A stretch of DNA of 64,000 nucleotides. Source: Cycas panzhihuaensis (lineage: Eukaryota > Cycadophyta). The translations under genes and the position numbers were made by a program. Positions 23,786 through 34,449 of this stretch are shown here, piece by piece (position 1 is the stretch's first letter; the number at the start of each line of letters is the position of its first letter). Under the pieces are notes generated by a model. That model was not told the origin of the DNA. It was given only the letters and a program-made list of their open reading frames with translations, and did no database searches. The stretch spans positions 7,936,001 to 8,000,000 of the forward strand of contig CM041465.1 in NCBI GenBank assembly GCA_023213395.1, read 5' to 3'.

Positions 23786-25006
23786 TATTTTTGGATCTTT
23801 AATTTTATAATACTCTTTAAAATGAGTATAAAATACCTTGTTATATTTATTTTTTATGCTTTTAACCTTCATTTAGTAGGAAAATACTATTTAGATGCTT
23901 AAAAAATACAAAGCAGGTACAACCAAGTGGTCTACAAGTGTAACCAAGTGGATTACAAGTGCAACCAAGAGGTCTACAAGTGAAACCAAGTGGACTACAA
24001 ATGTAACTAAGTGGATTACAAGTGCAATCAAGTGGACTAAAAGTGCAACCAAGTGGACTGCAAGTGCAACCAAGTGCAACTAGGTAGTCTACAAGTGCAA
24101 CTAGGTAGTTTGTAAGTGCAACCAAATGAAACCAAGCAATCTGCAAGTGCAAACTTTGCAACCACAAGTGTAACCTGAAAAATGGAAAAATGAAAAAATA
24201 GAAAAATAGATGGGATTTTGACAGGGAAAGAGGAGTTTATTTTGTACAAAATTTTAGGAGGATGATTTTACATGTGCCCTCTACACAATAGAAGAAAGAA
24301 AACCCTAGATTAAATGGTTTTAAGTTACTTTTTCATCGATCAAATATTAGTTGAAAAACTAAAATGGGAAAACCATTTTAGGAAGAAATATGCATGGCAA
24401 GGTTTTACAACTGCCCATATTTGTTCAAGAATGGGAAGAAGGATGCCTAACAACTATAAATATAGAAAGAGAAGCAAAATTTGTGAGAAGATAATGCAAA
24501 ATAGCTTCCTAAAGAATAAGAATAGCTCCAAACTAATGATTGCATAGGAGAAATGAAGGAAAAAGAGGTGTAAAGAAGAAACAGATGGAAGAAGCAAAAT
24601 AAAAATACCCAAATCTATTTGTGGGGATATTAAAGATACCCAAGAAGGCTTAATTGTAGCCAAAGGAAGAAGAAAACTAGACATAGCAGTCCAAGAAAGA
24701 CAACAAGGTGGAAATCTTCTCTAAGAAAGGGTTAATGGTTAAACGATAGTTAAAACTTCATATATAAATCATTGGTAATAGTACCAAAGAGTATGTAGTA
24801 GCCCAAAATATGCCTAGCACACATTTCTCCTCTCCCAAATTACTATAGTAGTCCTATTCATGCTTAATAGAGCATGAAAATATGGAATTTTATAAGGAAA
24901 AATCTAAAGATTTTTAATTTTAATGTATCATTATTGTATATTATTCTAAATTTATTTAAATTAGACCAAGTTTTTACTTTTCCATTCAAATTTAGATCAA
25001 TATTGT
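23786..25006 (+). repeat. Second LTR of the inner gypsy element
   Basis: It matches 17889-19062, including the minisatellite (about 23915-24180) and the block GGAGGATGATTTTACATGTG. A primer-binding site follows it, which is unusual for a 3' LTR. Confidence 0.82.
23915..24180 (+). repeat. About 20-bp minisatellite in LTR2
   Basis: About thirteen units of GTGCAACCAAGTGGACTACA with variants, slightly more than in LTR1. Open frames on both strands here are artefacts of the repeat. Confidence 0.85.
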
Positions 25007-25430
25007 TGGTATCAGAGCTTAATTTCTTAAAACCCTTTGGAATTTAGAGATTTTTAAAGAAAAAAAAAACCCTCTTTGTTTTAGTTATGAAAAAGTTTTT
25101 ATGAAAACTAGGTTTTAGTATTTGTTGAATGGTGAGCCTTTAACCAAACCACTCAAGAGAGAGTGTAGACAATGAAGGAAGATGGCTAAGATAGAGAAAG
25201 AGATATAGAAAAGGTTCATGAAGATGGAGCAAAACTTTGATAGACTAACTCAGCCTGTGGCACAACTAGTCCCTTACCAAGGTGCAATTTTTTCAATAGC
25301 CAAAGCCATAAAAAAAGAAGAAGATGAATCGATGAAAGAGGAAACAAATAAAGAACCTGCAAAAGACCAACAAGAAGAGGAAGAAGATGATAGTCCATTG
25401 TTAATAACACATCCATTAAAGGTTGAGGTA
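25007..25430 (+). pseudogene. Second primer-binding site and truncated gag start
   Basis: TGGTATCAGAGC at 25007-25018 is a perfect initiator-Met tRNA complement. The sequence then repeats 19075-19490: leader and gag N-terminus (MKMEQNFDRLTQ, then EEEEDDSPLLITHPLKVE). It breaks off at about 25430 where it joins the LTR fragment through the shared AAAGATTTTTAAATTT. Confidence 0.8.
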
Positions 25431-25524
25431 AAAGATTTTTAAATTTAATATATCATTATTATATATTATTCTGAATTTGTTTCGATTGGACTAAGTTTTT
25501 ACTTTTCCATTCAAATTCAGATCA
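25431..25524 (+). repeat. 94-bp 3' end fragment of a third LTR
   Basis: It matches the last part of LTR1 and LTR2 (ATATATCATTATTATATATT through CCATTCAAATTCAGATCA) and marks the right border of the inner insertion. Confidence 0.75.
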
Positions 25525-28500
25525 CTTTTGGACTGTCTTTCTATCTAGATTTAACCTATATGTTGGACTCTAAAAATTTTCTTTTAAGTTATATTCTATA
25601 ATAGAATATTCCTGAGGAAAGTTTGGGGCTCCATCCTATTTCAATAATTGGTAACACTTCCTTTCCCCAATATATAAATAATTATTAGATGATTTTAATG
25701 TAGAATTTTGAGGCAAATAATTCTCAATGTTATTATAACTCCACATCTCATTTTTAAACAATGAATACAAGTAATCATCTTATGTTTTATTCAAAAGAGA
25801 ATTCTTTACATAATCTTCCATTCATCCTTTTCCTTTATTAAGATTATTTATACCATTTTATTGTTGCTTGTCTGGGCATAGTTCTAATTGGTAGTAATTG
25901 GAAGATGCTTCTGTTGTTTCCTCCCATGATGTTTGTAGCTAGTCCAATACATAAGCTGATAATGCCTCACTTGGAAGATGAGGGGTTTTCAAAGCTTGAA
26001 ACACTATCTCTGAATAGGGACTCGTAGTGGATGATGAAATGGTGGTTGTTGATGCTATTTCTATGTCCTCAACTCTTTTGATGTGAGGTTTATCTGAGCA
26101 TAGGGGTAATACTATCTTTTTCCCTATAGTATGTAGAGTAAATGTTAACTTCCCCCAATCTTGCAATGCTTCTATCATGAACATCCATGGTCTCCCTAAG
26201 AGTGTTAAATATGTTTTGTTATGATTTTGCATCCTAACGATCACAAAATCTAATCAGACTATGATCCCTACAACTGTAATTAGGATATTCAACAAAGATC
26301 CCATCAGTCTGACTTACACTTGATTAGCCAATCTAATTGAAAAATCTAGGAAGACCATTTCTAGCCATCCCAATGAGATCCATGTAGCCTCTAGAAGTAC
26401 ATTTACTATGGACCCCACATCGACAATAGTCTTGCAAATTGTTGTACCAAAAAGGGTCATAAGAACCCTAGGGTCAATTGAATTAATTTTTAATGCTCGT
26501 AACACCGGTTTTTCAATTTGGTCCAAGATAACCTGTTGAAAATAACTAGCCTCCCACCATTTAAAAACAATGGAAATGGGAATAAAAATTCTAATTTCTA
26601 TCAATAACTCCTTCATCTCTTGCATCTTTTCTTAGGGATTTTTCTCCCATTGGCCCCCCTGTATTATTACTCGTCTATGATAAACCTAGCCTTTGAATAT
26701 GCTAGCTTGTTTCATCTTCTCTCGCTATACTATCCTTGTTGCATCCTACAAATCCCACACAATATCTTATAATCTTTTCTTTTCCACTACTAGATCTAAA
26801 AAGTTTTTAGTAACTGGTGTAGTTGTGAATTTTCCACTCCTTGTCTAAATATAGTCTGGCTACTCCTTATCTAGGATCTTTGTTGCTAAATTAGAAGTTT
26901 ATACTTTTAAAATAGGATTCTTTGGGTAGTTTTCCTATTCATGGTCTATTGGATCATATTCTTCATATATATAATCCATTCCTATTTTTTTACTAGGCAG
27001 TCTATTCAAAAATATCCCCACCTGGAACATAGGTGATAATGAACCAGTTTGGTTTTCCCTTTATACTACTTAAAGGAATTCCTTTCCTTTCTTTGATAGA
27101 AGGATTCTCTTATTAGTACTTTAAAATAACATTCCCATGTATGATAGTTTCCTCTCTTATAGATTTCACACCATCACCTTTCCCCCATTTGCTGATGTTC
27201 ATTCCTAAGGTGACATAGTTGTCCGCAAGGGGGAGGATACCAAATGTCTTCTCAAGATTTTCCAATTTTTAATTTAGTTATTTTTGCCCTTAATTTTTTT
27301 ATTTCCTTATTTTGTTGATTTAGACCAAGAGATATAGCCACAGCTTGGTGTTTTAGCATCTCCACCTCCTTCTTTAATGCCTCTAATTTAGAGCTTATCA
27401 TCCATTAGGATGTACTTACTTGCCTAGCATTTAGAACTCCTATGTGTAAATAGCCCATTCTCATCTGATTTTCAAAGCATAAAGCCAAGTCCCTAACTTG
27501 CTCATAGTTATTCATTAGATGAAAAATAAGTTTTTCTTTTAAATGGGGTAGTAACTCTTATATAAAATATTTCAAAGATAACATTAAATTCATAGGTATA
27601 GTTGGATCTATTTTATTCATAATGATTCAAAGCCTACCATCAAAATCATTCACTGACTCACCTGGTACCTACCTGATTTCCTCCAAGGCTTGAAAAATAG
27701 ACATAGGATCCCATAATCATTAGAATCTATCCAAAAATTATGTTTGAATTATCTCCTATGTTGGATTTGCTTTTGCTATGTATTGATACCATGTTATTGC
27801 CACCCCCTGCAATGTTAAAAAAATTGCGCCTTGATTTCTTCCTGATCCTTAAATTTTTTTTTATTTTTAACATATTAGAAAATAAAGCTAGATGATCTCC
27901 TAGGTCTCCTAAGCAATCAAACTATAAATGCCTAAATATGGCATCATTCTAAACTATAACGTATGGAGGATTTACCTAACTTCCCCCTATAGTTGCATTT
28001 CCTTGCGCCTGGTTTGCTAGTCCTATTGGTATCAACCCAGTCTACACAATTCTATTTGTACTTTTTACTGAGTTTGTTTCTTTGCCCTCACTTGTCCCTT
28101 GATTTGGGGGAATATTATTCATATTCTCTAGTCTTCCTCCTAACAACATCAAGCCTAAAATCATATCTACCATCTTATTATAAAGCAGATTCAATACATG
28201 AGAATGGGAATTTTCAACATCTACTAGATAGAAATCCCACCTTACTACTGTGGTACTGTAAACTTCTAAACTTGTTGTTTTTACTTCTTCTGAGTTAATA
28301 TGCTCCTCCTCTATGCTCTTGGGGTCTCTATCCTTTGTCTACTTTGGGGTTTCCATGTGCATTTCTTGGCTTTCTTCACAAGTCCCTTCCACTTCCTCTT
28401 TTTCTTCACTATCCTTTTCCCTTCTTTCTTTTCCTTATCCTTGCGGTGTCTGACTTCCTTCTTGTCTATCTTTAGTAGGTCTCCTTCTGGCTTACTTCTT

Positions 28501-28640
28501 TTCTACTAGTTCTTTGGGTTTATGGGTTTATGGGTTTATGGGTGCCTTCCTGGCTTCTCTCTACCTCCCACCACTGGCTCTTCTCTTGCCTAGTTTTGAC
28601 CCTTCTCATAGAATTAACCCTTGGTGGCATGTATGATTCC
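25525..28640 (-). pseudogene. Gag and protease region of the outer gypsy element
   Basis: On the minus strand, broken gag frames with a coiled-coil-like segment (MISSKLEALKKEVEMLKHQ near 27400) run from about 28640 to 26640. Protease lies in an open frame at 26625-26314, with ICKTIVDVGSIVNVLLEA where plant gypsy proteases have a D-G/S/T-G-S-V-N-x-L core; Gly is preceded by Val here. At 26244-25939 the frame includes KTYLTLLGRPWMFMIEA, the LGRPWL motif typical of the end of plant gypsy protease. The link to RT is interrupted by the inner element at 25524/17889. Confidence 0.75.
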
Positions 28641-28706
28641 CCCTATTATTTCTTCATCCTAAGCCAATCATTATTTCCTAATTTTGGATACTGGAAATAA
28701 AACCAA

Positions 28707-29402
28707 TGTGTGCTAGCTTCTCTTCCCTAACCCTTTAATTACATTATACAAGAGTCATAAACAAGGAAGAGATACAATTTGGAGCACAAGGAACAAGGCT
28801 TTTATTACAAAAGGGCCCTGCGTCTAGTCCTCTCATAACTAGACATAAGATGAAATAATACAAAGAACCACAGCCAAAGAAAGGTGCTTCCAAGATAAAT
28901 AGCGACAGATAAAATGATATAATACCCTCTCCATTTCTTTTCTATAATATATATACCTATCTACAATTACAACTTCCAATCATAACCATTATTACATTAT
29001 TATTTATTACATAGCTAATGCTACCCAAGTCACATAACTACTACCCTAGTTGCACCCATTGCTACCCGAGTTATACTTTGTAAGATTTTAGTTGTACTTT
29101 GCTATGGTTTGGTTGCACATGTCTTCATCATGGTTGCACCTATCAGTAGCTTAGTCACACTTATCTGCGGCTTTGTCACACTTATCGGCAACTAAGTTGC
29201 ACCTATCAATAGCTTAGTCACACTTGTTTAGGGTTTGGTTATACTTACCAGTAGCTAAGTTGCATAATAGCTTAGTCATACCTGTTAATAGCTTGGTTGC
29301 ATCTAGCTACACTTATCTGCCTTCTAAGCGTAAATGTTAGCAGCTTTCTCTTACATCTACCAACCCTTAATTGTACTATCAACTTCACTTAGGTTGCACA
29401 CA
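28707..29402 (-). repeat. 5' LTR of the outer gypsy element
   Basis: 696 bp. On the minus strand it starts TGTGTGCAACCTAAGTG at 29402 and ends at 28707. It holds the GTTGCAC repeat block at about 29045-29320. The adjoining minus-strand bases TTGGTTTTATTTCCAG are in the primer-site position but do not fit initiator-Met tRNA beyond TGGT. Confidence 0.8.
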
Positions 29403-30353
29403 ATATTTACCAGGTAATGTTATTACTCTATCTTATTATGTGAAGGAAGTTGTATTAGGTTTACCTTAAGAAGAAATTAGTTGATATGATTAGTGATGAT
29501 ATGAGAATTGATTACTAGTAAAGAAAGAAGAATAGCTTACATAACATTGTGATTGATAAATCTGTGAAGCTTGTTGCCCATAGAAAAGTAAAAGCTATGG
29601 TGATGATTGTACCTATGTACAGTTTATAACAAAACCCTAGAAAGAATGAAAATAGTTAAATAGTAATAGATCAAATAACCATGAGAGCATTTGGTCTCAA
29701 CTACAGAAGACCTCATGTATGAGATATATATGAAGTGCTCAGTATTACATAATAAAGGAGATAGTCTTGTCCTACTTGTAATAAAGAGATTGTACTGTCC
29801 AGTTGAAAGAGCTAACTCTTAGAGCCATAAAAACTAAGTAGATAGTATCCATGGAAAGAGGGTGCAAGAATCATCATTAATCAAGCCTATTATTGTTTAC
29901 ATGCAACTATTGAAGAGTAGGTTTAATGCCTCTATTATGTTGTGATGAATGATGACCATCTATGAAGCTTTATATATTCTATTATGGCTCTTGTCTTGCC
30001 TCTCAATAGTGTTCTCTATAGCATCTTCTATGCCAACTAAAAGATTTTATAGATTTAGAGTAAAAATATTTGTAAATTTCCCATAAATTTCATATATTCT
30101 ACCAAGACCACCTATAGCATCTATAGTAACCTTATTTAAAGAACTAGAATAAAATCTTTTACCAAATCCTAGACCCTTAATCGCCTTTGGTGAGGAGAGA
30201 CATAGCCATGGAGAACCCTTTATATGAATGCAACCTTTTTAGGATGTTGTCATAATTAGAATTTTGTGATAGAAACATGATTAAAATATAGCCAGTAAAG
30301 TCATGGATGTCATTGAAGGAGATGTAGAGTATTCACCATTAGGATGACCTTGT
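29403..30353. other. Unassigned DNA between the gypsy element and the small LTR element
   Basis: About 950 bases, no long open frame and no repeat seen elsewhere in the window. It may continue the copia leader interrupted at 12418, but no domain confirms this. Confidence 0.3.
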
Positions 30354-30594
30354 TGTTACAAACCTTCTTAAGATTAATTAAGCAAATATTCATGAAGGGA
30401 TGCTTCTAGAATAGTTATAACTTTCAAGGTTAAAAGAGGCCTATTATATACCTATAAATATGGCTTCATTGTATTGTTGGATATCATATATTTTTATAAT
30501 CAATCAATTGGTCTTTGACTATTATTTATCTTTGGGACACTTCTGTATTTCCTTCAAACTAACTGTCTCAAGTTATGGAAAAAGGTACGTAACA
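30354..30594 (+). repeat. 5' LTR of the small LTR element
   Basis: 241 bp, TGTTACAAACC to ACGTAACA. A TATA box (TATAAATATGG) is at about 30459. Only this one copy lies outside the tandem array; the 3' LTR copies within the array have the same length. Confidence 0.8.
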
Positions 30595-30596
30595 AG

Positions 30597-30608
30597 TGGT
30601 ATTAGAGT
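30597..30608 (+). other. Primer-binding site of the small LTR element
   Basis: TGGTATTAGAGT, two transitions from TGGTATCAGAGC, two bases after the LTR. The tandem-array unit begins within it at 30605. Confidence 0.75.
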
Positions 30609-31339
30609 AAATAATCCAGGTACCTACTCATTGGTCTAACCACAAAGGTGTGAGAAATTCAAAGACTACCTTATCATCTCCACATATTCGTTCATGGATT
30701 TTCTGTCACAGTTTCGTGGTGTAGATGCGTTCTCTATCACTTACATGTTCCGTGGTATCACTCTTTGTACATTGTTTGTTCCATCTTTCCATGTCTATGT
30801 CACCTTCCTTTTATCTTCATTCAGTCACCACATTTGTCTTCCTACATCGTCTCTCCACTTTCTCTACATCACTGCTTGATAACCACTGTTAGAATCATAT
30901 AGCCATCACATCTCTTCATAGCTACAGCTAGAATATAAACAAATTAATGTTGCATTAATATAATTGTGTTAACGTTACATCTTTCATTCCTATTATCTCT
31001 TCCATTTTTACTTCCACCTGGTTTTAATCCATGCTTTGGCTAGTTGTGTTTCTATCTGTCTCCTTCTACGACATTTGTTACTTATACATCAGTTGTCATC
31101 TTGCCTTTGTCATCTTACCTTCATCTTGATTTTATCTTGCCTTTATTATCAATTATTATCTTGCCTTCTACTATCTTTCATTCCATCATCCTCTATTTTT
31201 TCATCCTATTTTTCGTTGCTTGGTGTGTTCTCTCCCTTCATTTCACTATTGCATCATCATTCACCATCGTCCCTCCAAAGTTATATTATATTACTATATT
31301 ACATAGTTTGCCATTACGTTAACTATACAGTTATTTCAT

Positions 31340-31452
<113 letters not shown>

Positions 31453-31479
31453 GATAATAATAAAATACCCAAGTGTTCC

Positions 31480-32072
31480 AAAGATAAATAATAGTCAAAG
31501 ACCAATTGATTGATTGTAAAAATATATGATATCTAATAATATAATGAAGCCATATTTACAGGTACATAATAGGCCTCTTTTAACCTTGAAAGTTACAACT
31601 ATTCGAGAAGCATCCCTTCATGAATATTTGCTTAATTAATCTTAAGAAGGTACATACGTCAGATGATTATGATATCTTTTTATTAGCAAGAGGAGACATC
31701 AAGCTAATCGTTATCAGGTTCAAAGATGAAACATTTTAAGAAGAAGCTTTTGTTATGAACCACCTTAAATAAAGTGATTAACCAATCATCTAAATTTGTT
31801 TCATGGGCAAAACATCTTAAGAGGGAGGAATTGTTATAAACCTTCTTAAGATTAATTAAGCAAATATTCATGAAGGGATGCTTCTCAAATAGTTGCAACT
31901 TTCAAGGTTAAAAAAGGCCTATTATATACCTATAAATATGGATTCATTATATTGTTAGATATCATATATTTTTACAATCAATCAATTGGTCTTTGACTAT
32001 TATTTATCTTTAGTGCACTTGTGTATTTCCTACAAACTGACTGTCTCAAGTTACAGAATAGGGTACATAACA
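31480..32072. repeat. LTR inverted repeat, potential long hairpin
   Basis: 31480-31651 is the reverse complement of about 170 bases of the LTR (from its start to near TTATTTATCTTT). The direct LTR follows at 31832-32072 after a 180-base spacer. Transcription through this region would give a stem of about 170 bp. The same arrangement occurs in units 2 to 5. Confidence 0.82.
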
Positions 32073-33269
32073 CCTGTCATCATGTAATAGCATGTTGAAG
32101 ATGCAGAATAATCACCAACTATATGGCATCTCAGATTGAAGGAGGCATAGTTGTTAAAGTTGAAAGCTTTATGTAAGCTCATCATTGAATATAGTACACA
32201 ATTTCAAAGCGCATGTAAATGAAGGAGATGTTAAACCCAATTATTATTAAGTATCATATTTTCTAGACATTAGGGTTGATTTTATAGGTGTGGTAATTAC
32301 ATGGAGATCATAAACATAGTTATGTTCATCTATTAAGGAGCCATAGCTTACAGAGGCATTAATAGACAAAGTTAACCTAGATGTTAGTTGTTGATGAGCA
32401 CATTGCAAGGTATGGAATTAACATACATAAATCATAATCACAAAGGCCTCTGTAGTTAACCAGTCTTATTCCACCTAAATTTGGATTGAATATTGGGTAA
32501 ACTACTAGAAAGAGATGTTCCTTAGATGTAGTCAAAGTAGATAGAATCCTCTACCTTTTGCGGTGAAGAAATTTGGCACATTTCTATTCTGAGTGACCTC
32601 TGTTAACTATCATATAAAGATGGCCACCTGCCATAGAGAATAAATAAAGAATGAGTGATTGTTAATTCATAGATATTTCCCAACTTTGCATGTAAATTTA
32701 TATGGAGACTACATGAATGGAGAAGAAGAATGGATAAAATCCTACACGATGGTTGTCCATAGGGCCTTCATAAAGCATTATTACATCATCTAAAGTTTGC
32801 CCAACAATGAAGATGGAAGATGCCTAATGCTCTGCATAACAGCTAATGAAGGTACCTATAAAAGAAAGGCATGAACTCCCCCTACAGTAAGAAAAAATTT
32901 TAGCCATCAAATAATCATCCATGCTACCTCTACCAAACTTCGAGATCGATTCCTCTATGCAAATCAAATGAGAATGTTTCCACTGCCTCGCCTAAGGTTC
33001 TGACCTAAATGCCCTTTTGTCTTCACTTATTTTTAGAATTAAATTAAATTAAAGTGTATAAGGTTGGTTGAGTCCATTGGTATGTTAGGGTATTTGCTGA
33101 GAATACAAGGTCCCAACCCTTAGATCACCACCAAGATCTAACCTATTCTTGCAACTGGTTACAAAAATTGAAACTAAAGATTACATGCAAGTTCTTAAAC
33201 CAAAGATAAAATAAATAAATTGAACAAGAAAGCTAAGCACATAAATACACCCAATATAACATGGTAAAA

Positions 33270-33288
33270 CCCTAGCAGTGTGCTAGGG
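33270..33288. repeat. Perfect short hairpin CCCTAGCA-GTG-TGCTAGGG
   Basis: Eight-base arms with a three-base loop, within the flank part of each array unit (unit 2 near 36268, unit 3 near 39260). Some copies carry one mismatch. Confidence 0.7.
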
Positions 33289-33558
33289 AAACATCCATAT
33301 AAGAAAGGTATCGATCTTTATTGTCATAGAATAGAGAAAATATACATAATCCTATAGTAGAGTGCTCACAGCAACAACAACCAGCCTCCTAACTCCTCAC
33401 AGTACATTGAACAACCTCAACATAATGAAATATTCCCTAAATCATACTATATGAGAGAGTTATACAAGGCACAAATCTAGACCATAGAATCTAGGGTATT
33501 TCTATTGGATGACCTTGATTCTCTTTACAATTTAATATAGTTTCCAGTGCTAATTTTT

Positions 33559-33635
33559 TGGGTCAGGGGCTATTTCCCCCGAACCCCCTCTTAGCAGGGG
33601 GCATTCCATGCCCCTCGCACCCCCCTAGCCAAGGG
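33559..33635. repeat. GC-rich block with C and G runs
   Basis: Runs such as CCCCCGAACCCCC and GCAGGGGGCATTCC stand out in AT-rich DNA. The block recurs near 36557-36637, 39551-39630, 42559-42640 and 46971-47090. The last copy is longest and contains GGGGGGCTCTCGGCCCCC. Possibly the terminus of an unidentified repeat. Confidence 0.6.
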
Positions 33636-33641
33636 AGGTGA

Positions 33642-34388
33642 GAGTAAATAATTAGGGGACCTACTCATTGATCTAACCATAAAGGCATGAGAAATTCAAG
33701 GACTACCTTATCATCTCCTCATATTCGTTCATGCAGTTTCTGTCACTGTTTCATGGTGTGGTTGTGTTCTCCATCACTGACATGTTCTATGATATCACTC
33801 TTTGTACATTGTTTGTTCCATCTTTCCATGTATGTGTCACCTTCCTTTTGTCTTCATTCATTCACCATGTTTGTCTTCCTGCATCGTCTCTCCACTTTCT
33901 CTACATGGTTGGTTAACAACCACTGTCAAAATCACATAGCCATCACATCTCTTCATAGCTACGGCTAGAATACAAATAAATTAATTTTGCATTAATATAA
34001 TTGTGTTAAGGTTGTATCTTTCATTCATGTCATCTCTCCCAATTTTACTTCTATCTGGTTTTAATCCATGCTTTAGATAGTTATGTTTCTATCTGTCTCC
34101 TTCTACGATATTTGTTGCTTCCACACCAGTCGTCATCTCACCTTCGTCATCTTACCTTTGTCATCTTACCTTCATCTTGATTTCATCTTGCTTTATTGTC
34201 AGTCATTATCTTGCCTTCTACTATCTTTCATTCCATTATCCTCTGTTTTGTCATCCTATTTTTTGTTGCTTGGTGTGTTCCCTCCCTTCATTTCACTATT
34301 GAGTCATCATTCACCATCATCCCTCCAAAGTTATATTATATTACTATATTACATAGTTCATCATTACGTTAACTATATAGTTATTTTA

Positions 34389-34449
<61 letters not shown>

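Larger units (their letters stand above)
17889..25524 (+). mobile_element. Inner Ty3/gypsy element with an extra partial repeat at its 3' side
   Basis: LTR1 is 17889-19062, the interior 19063-23785 and LTR2 23786-25006. LTR2 is then followed by a second primer-binding site, the first 400 bases of the interior, and the last 94 bases of another LTR (25431-25524). The order is therefore LTR, interior, LTR, partial interior, partial LTR. The outer gypsy resumes at about 25525. The LTR lengths (1174 and 1221 bp) differ mainly by small insertions. No target duplication was seen. Confidence 0.8.
12419..29402 (-). mobile_element. Ty3/gypsy element on the minus strand, split by a second gypsy element
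   Basis: The 3' LTR is 12419-13128 and the 5' LTR 28707-29402 (both read on the minus strand, TG...CA borders). Gag and protease remnants lie at 25525-28640, RT to integrase at 15190-17888, and 13129-15190 holds an additional coiled-coil-rich region. The polypurine tract (minus strand, 13129-13140, ATAGGAGAGA) adjoins the 3' LTR. The plus-strand gypsy at 17889-25524 sits between protease and RT. Without it the element is about 9.3 kb. The bases after the 5' LTR do not match the initiator-Met tRNA, so another primer tRNA is possible. No clear target duplication is seen. Confidence 0.82.

Noticed and set aside
23915-24180. CRISPR-like appearance of regularly spaced repeats
   Set aside because: The units are contiguous with no unique spacers, lie inside an LTR and are in a plant-type genome.
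23862-24249. Several frames on both strands over the LTR minisatellite (also 17965-18237 and 12777-12986)
   Set aside because: They are translations of 20-bp repeats, with no start context or domain, and they match between LTR copies.
12414-29407. Target duplication of the outer gypsy (ATCTTTA left, ATATTTA right)
   Set aside because: The similar bases are not at equal distance from the LTR borders, so they cannot be counted as a duplication.
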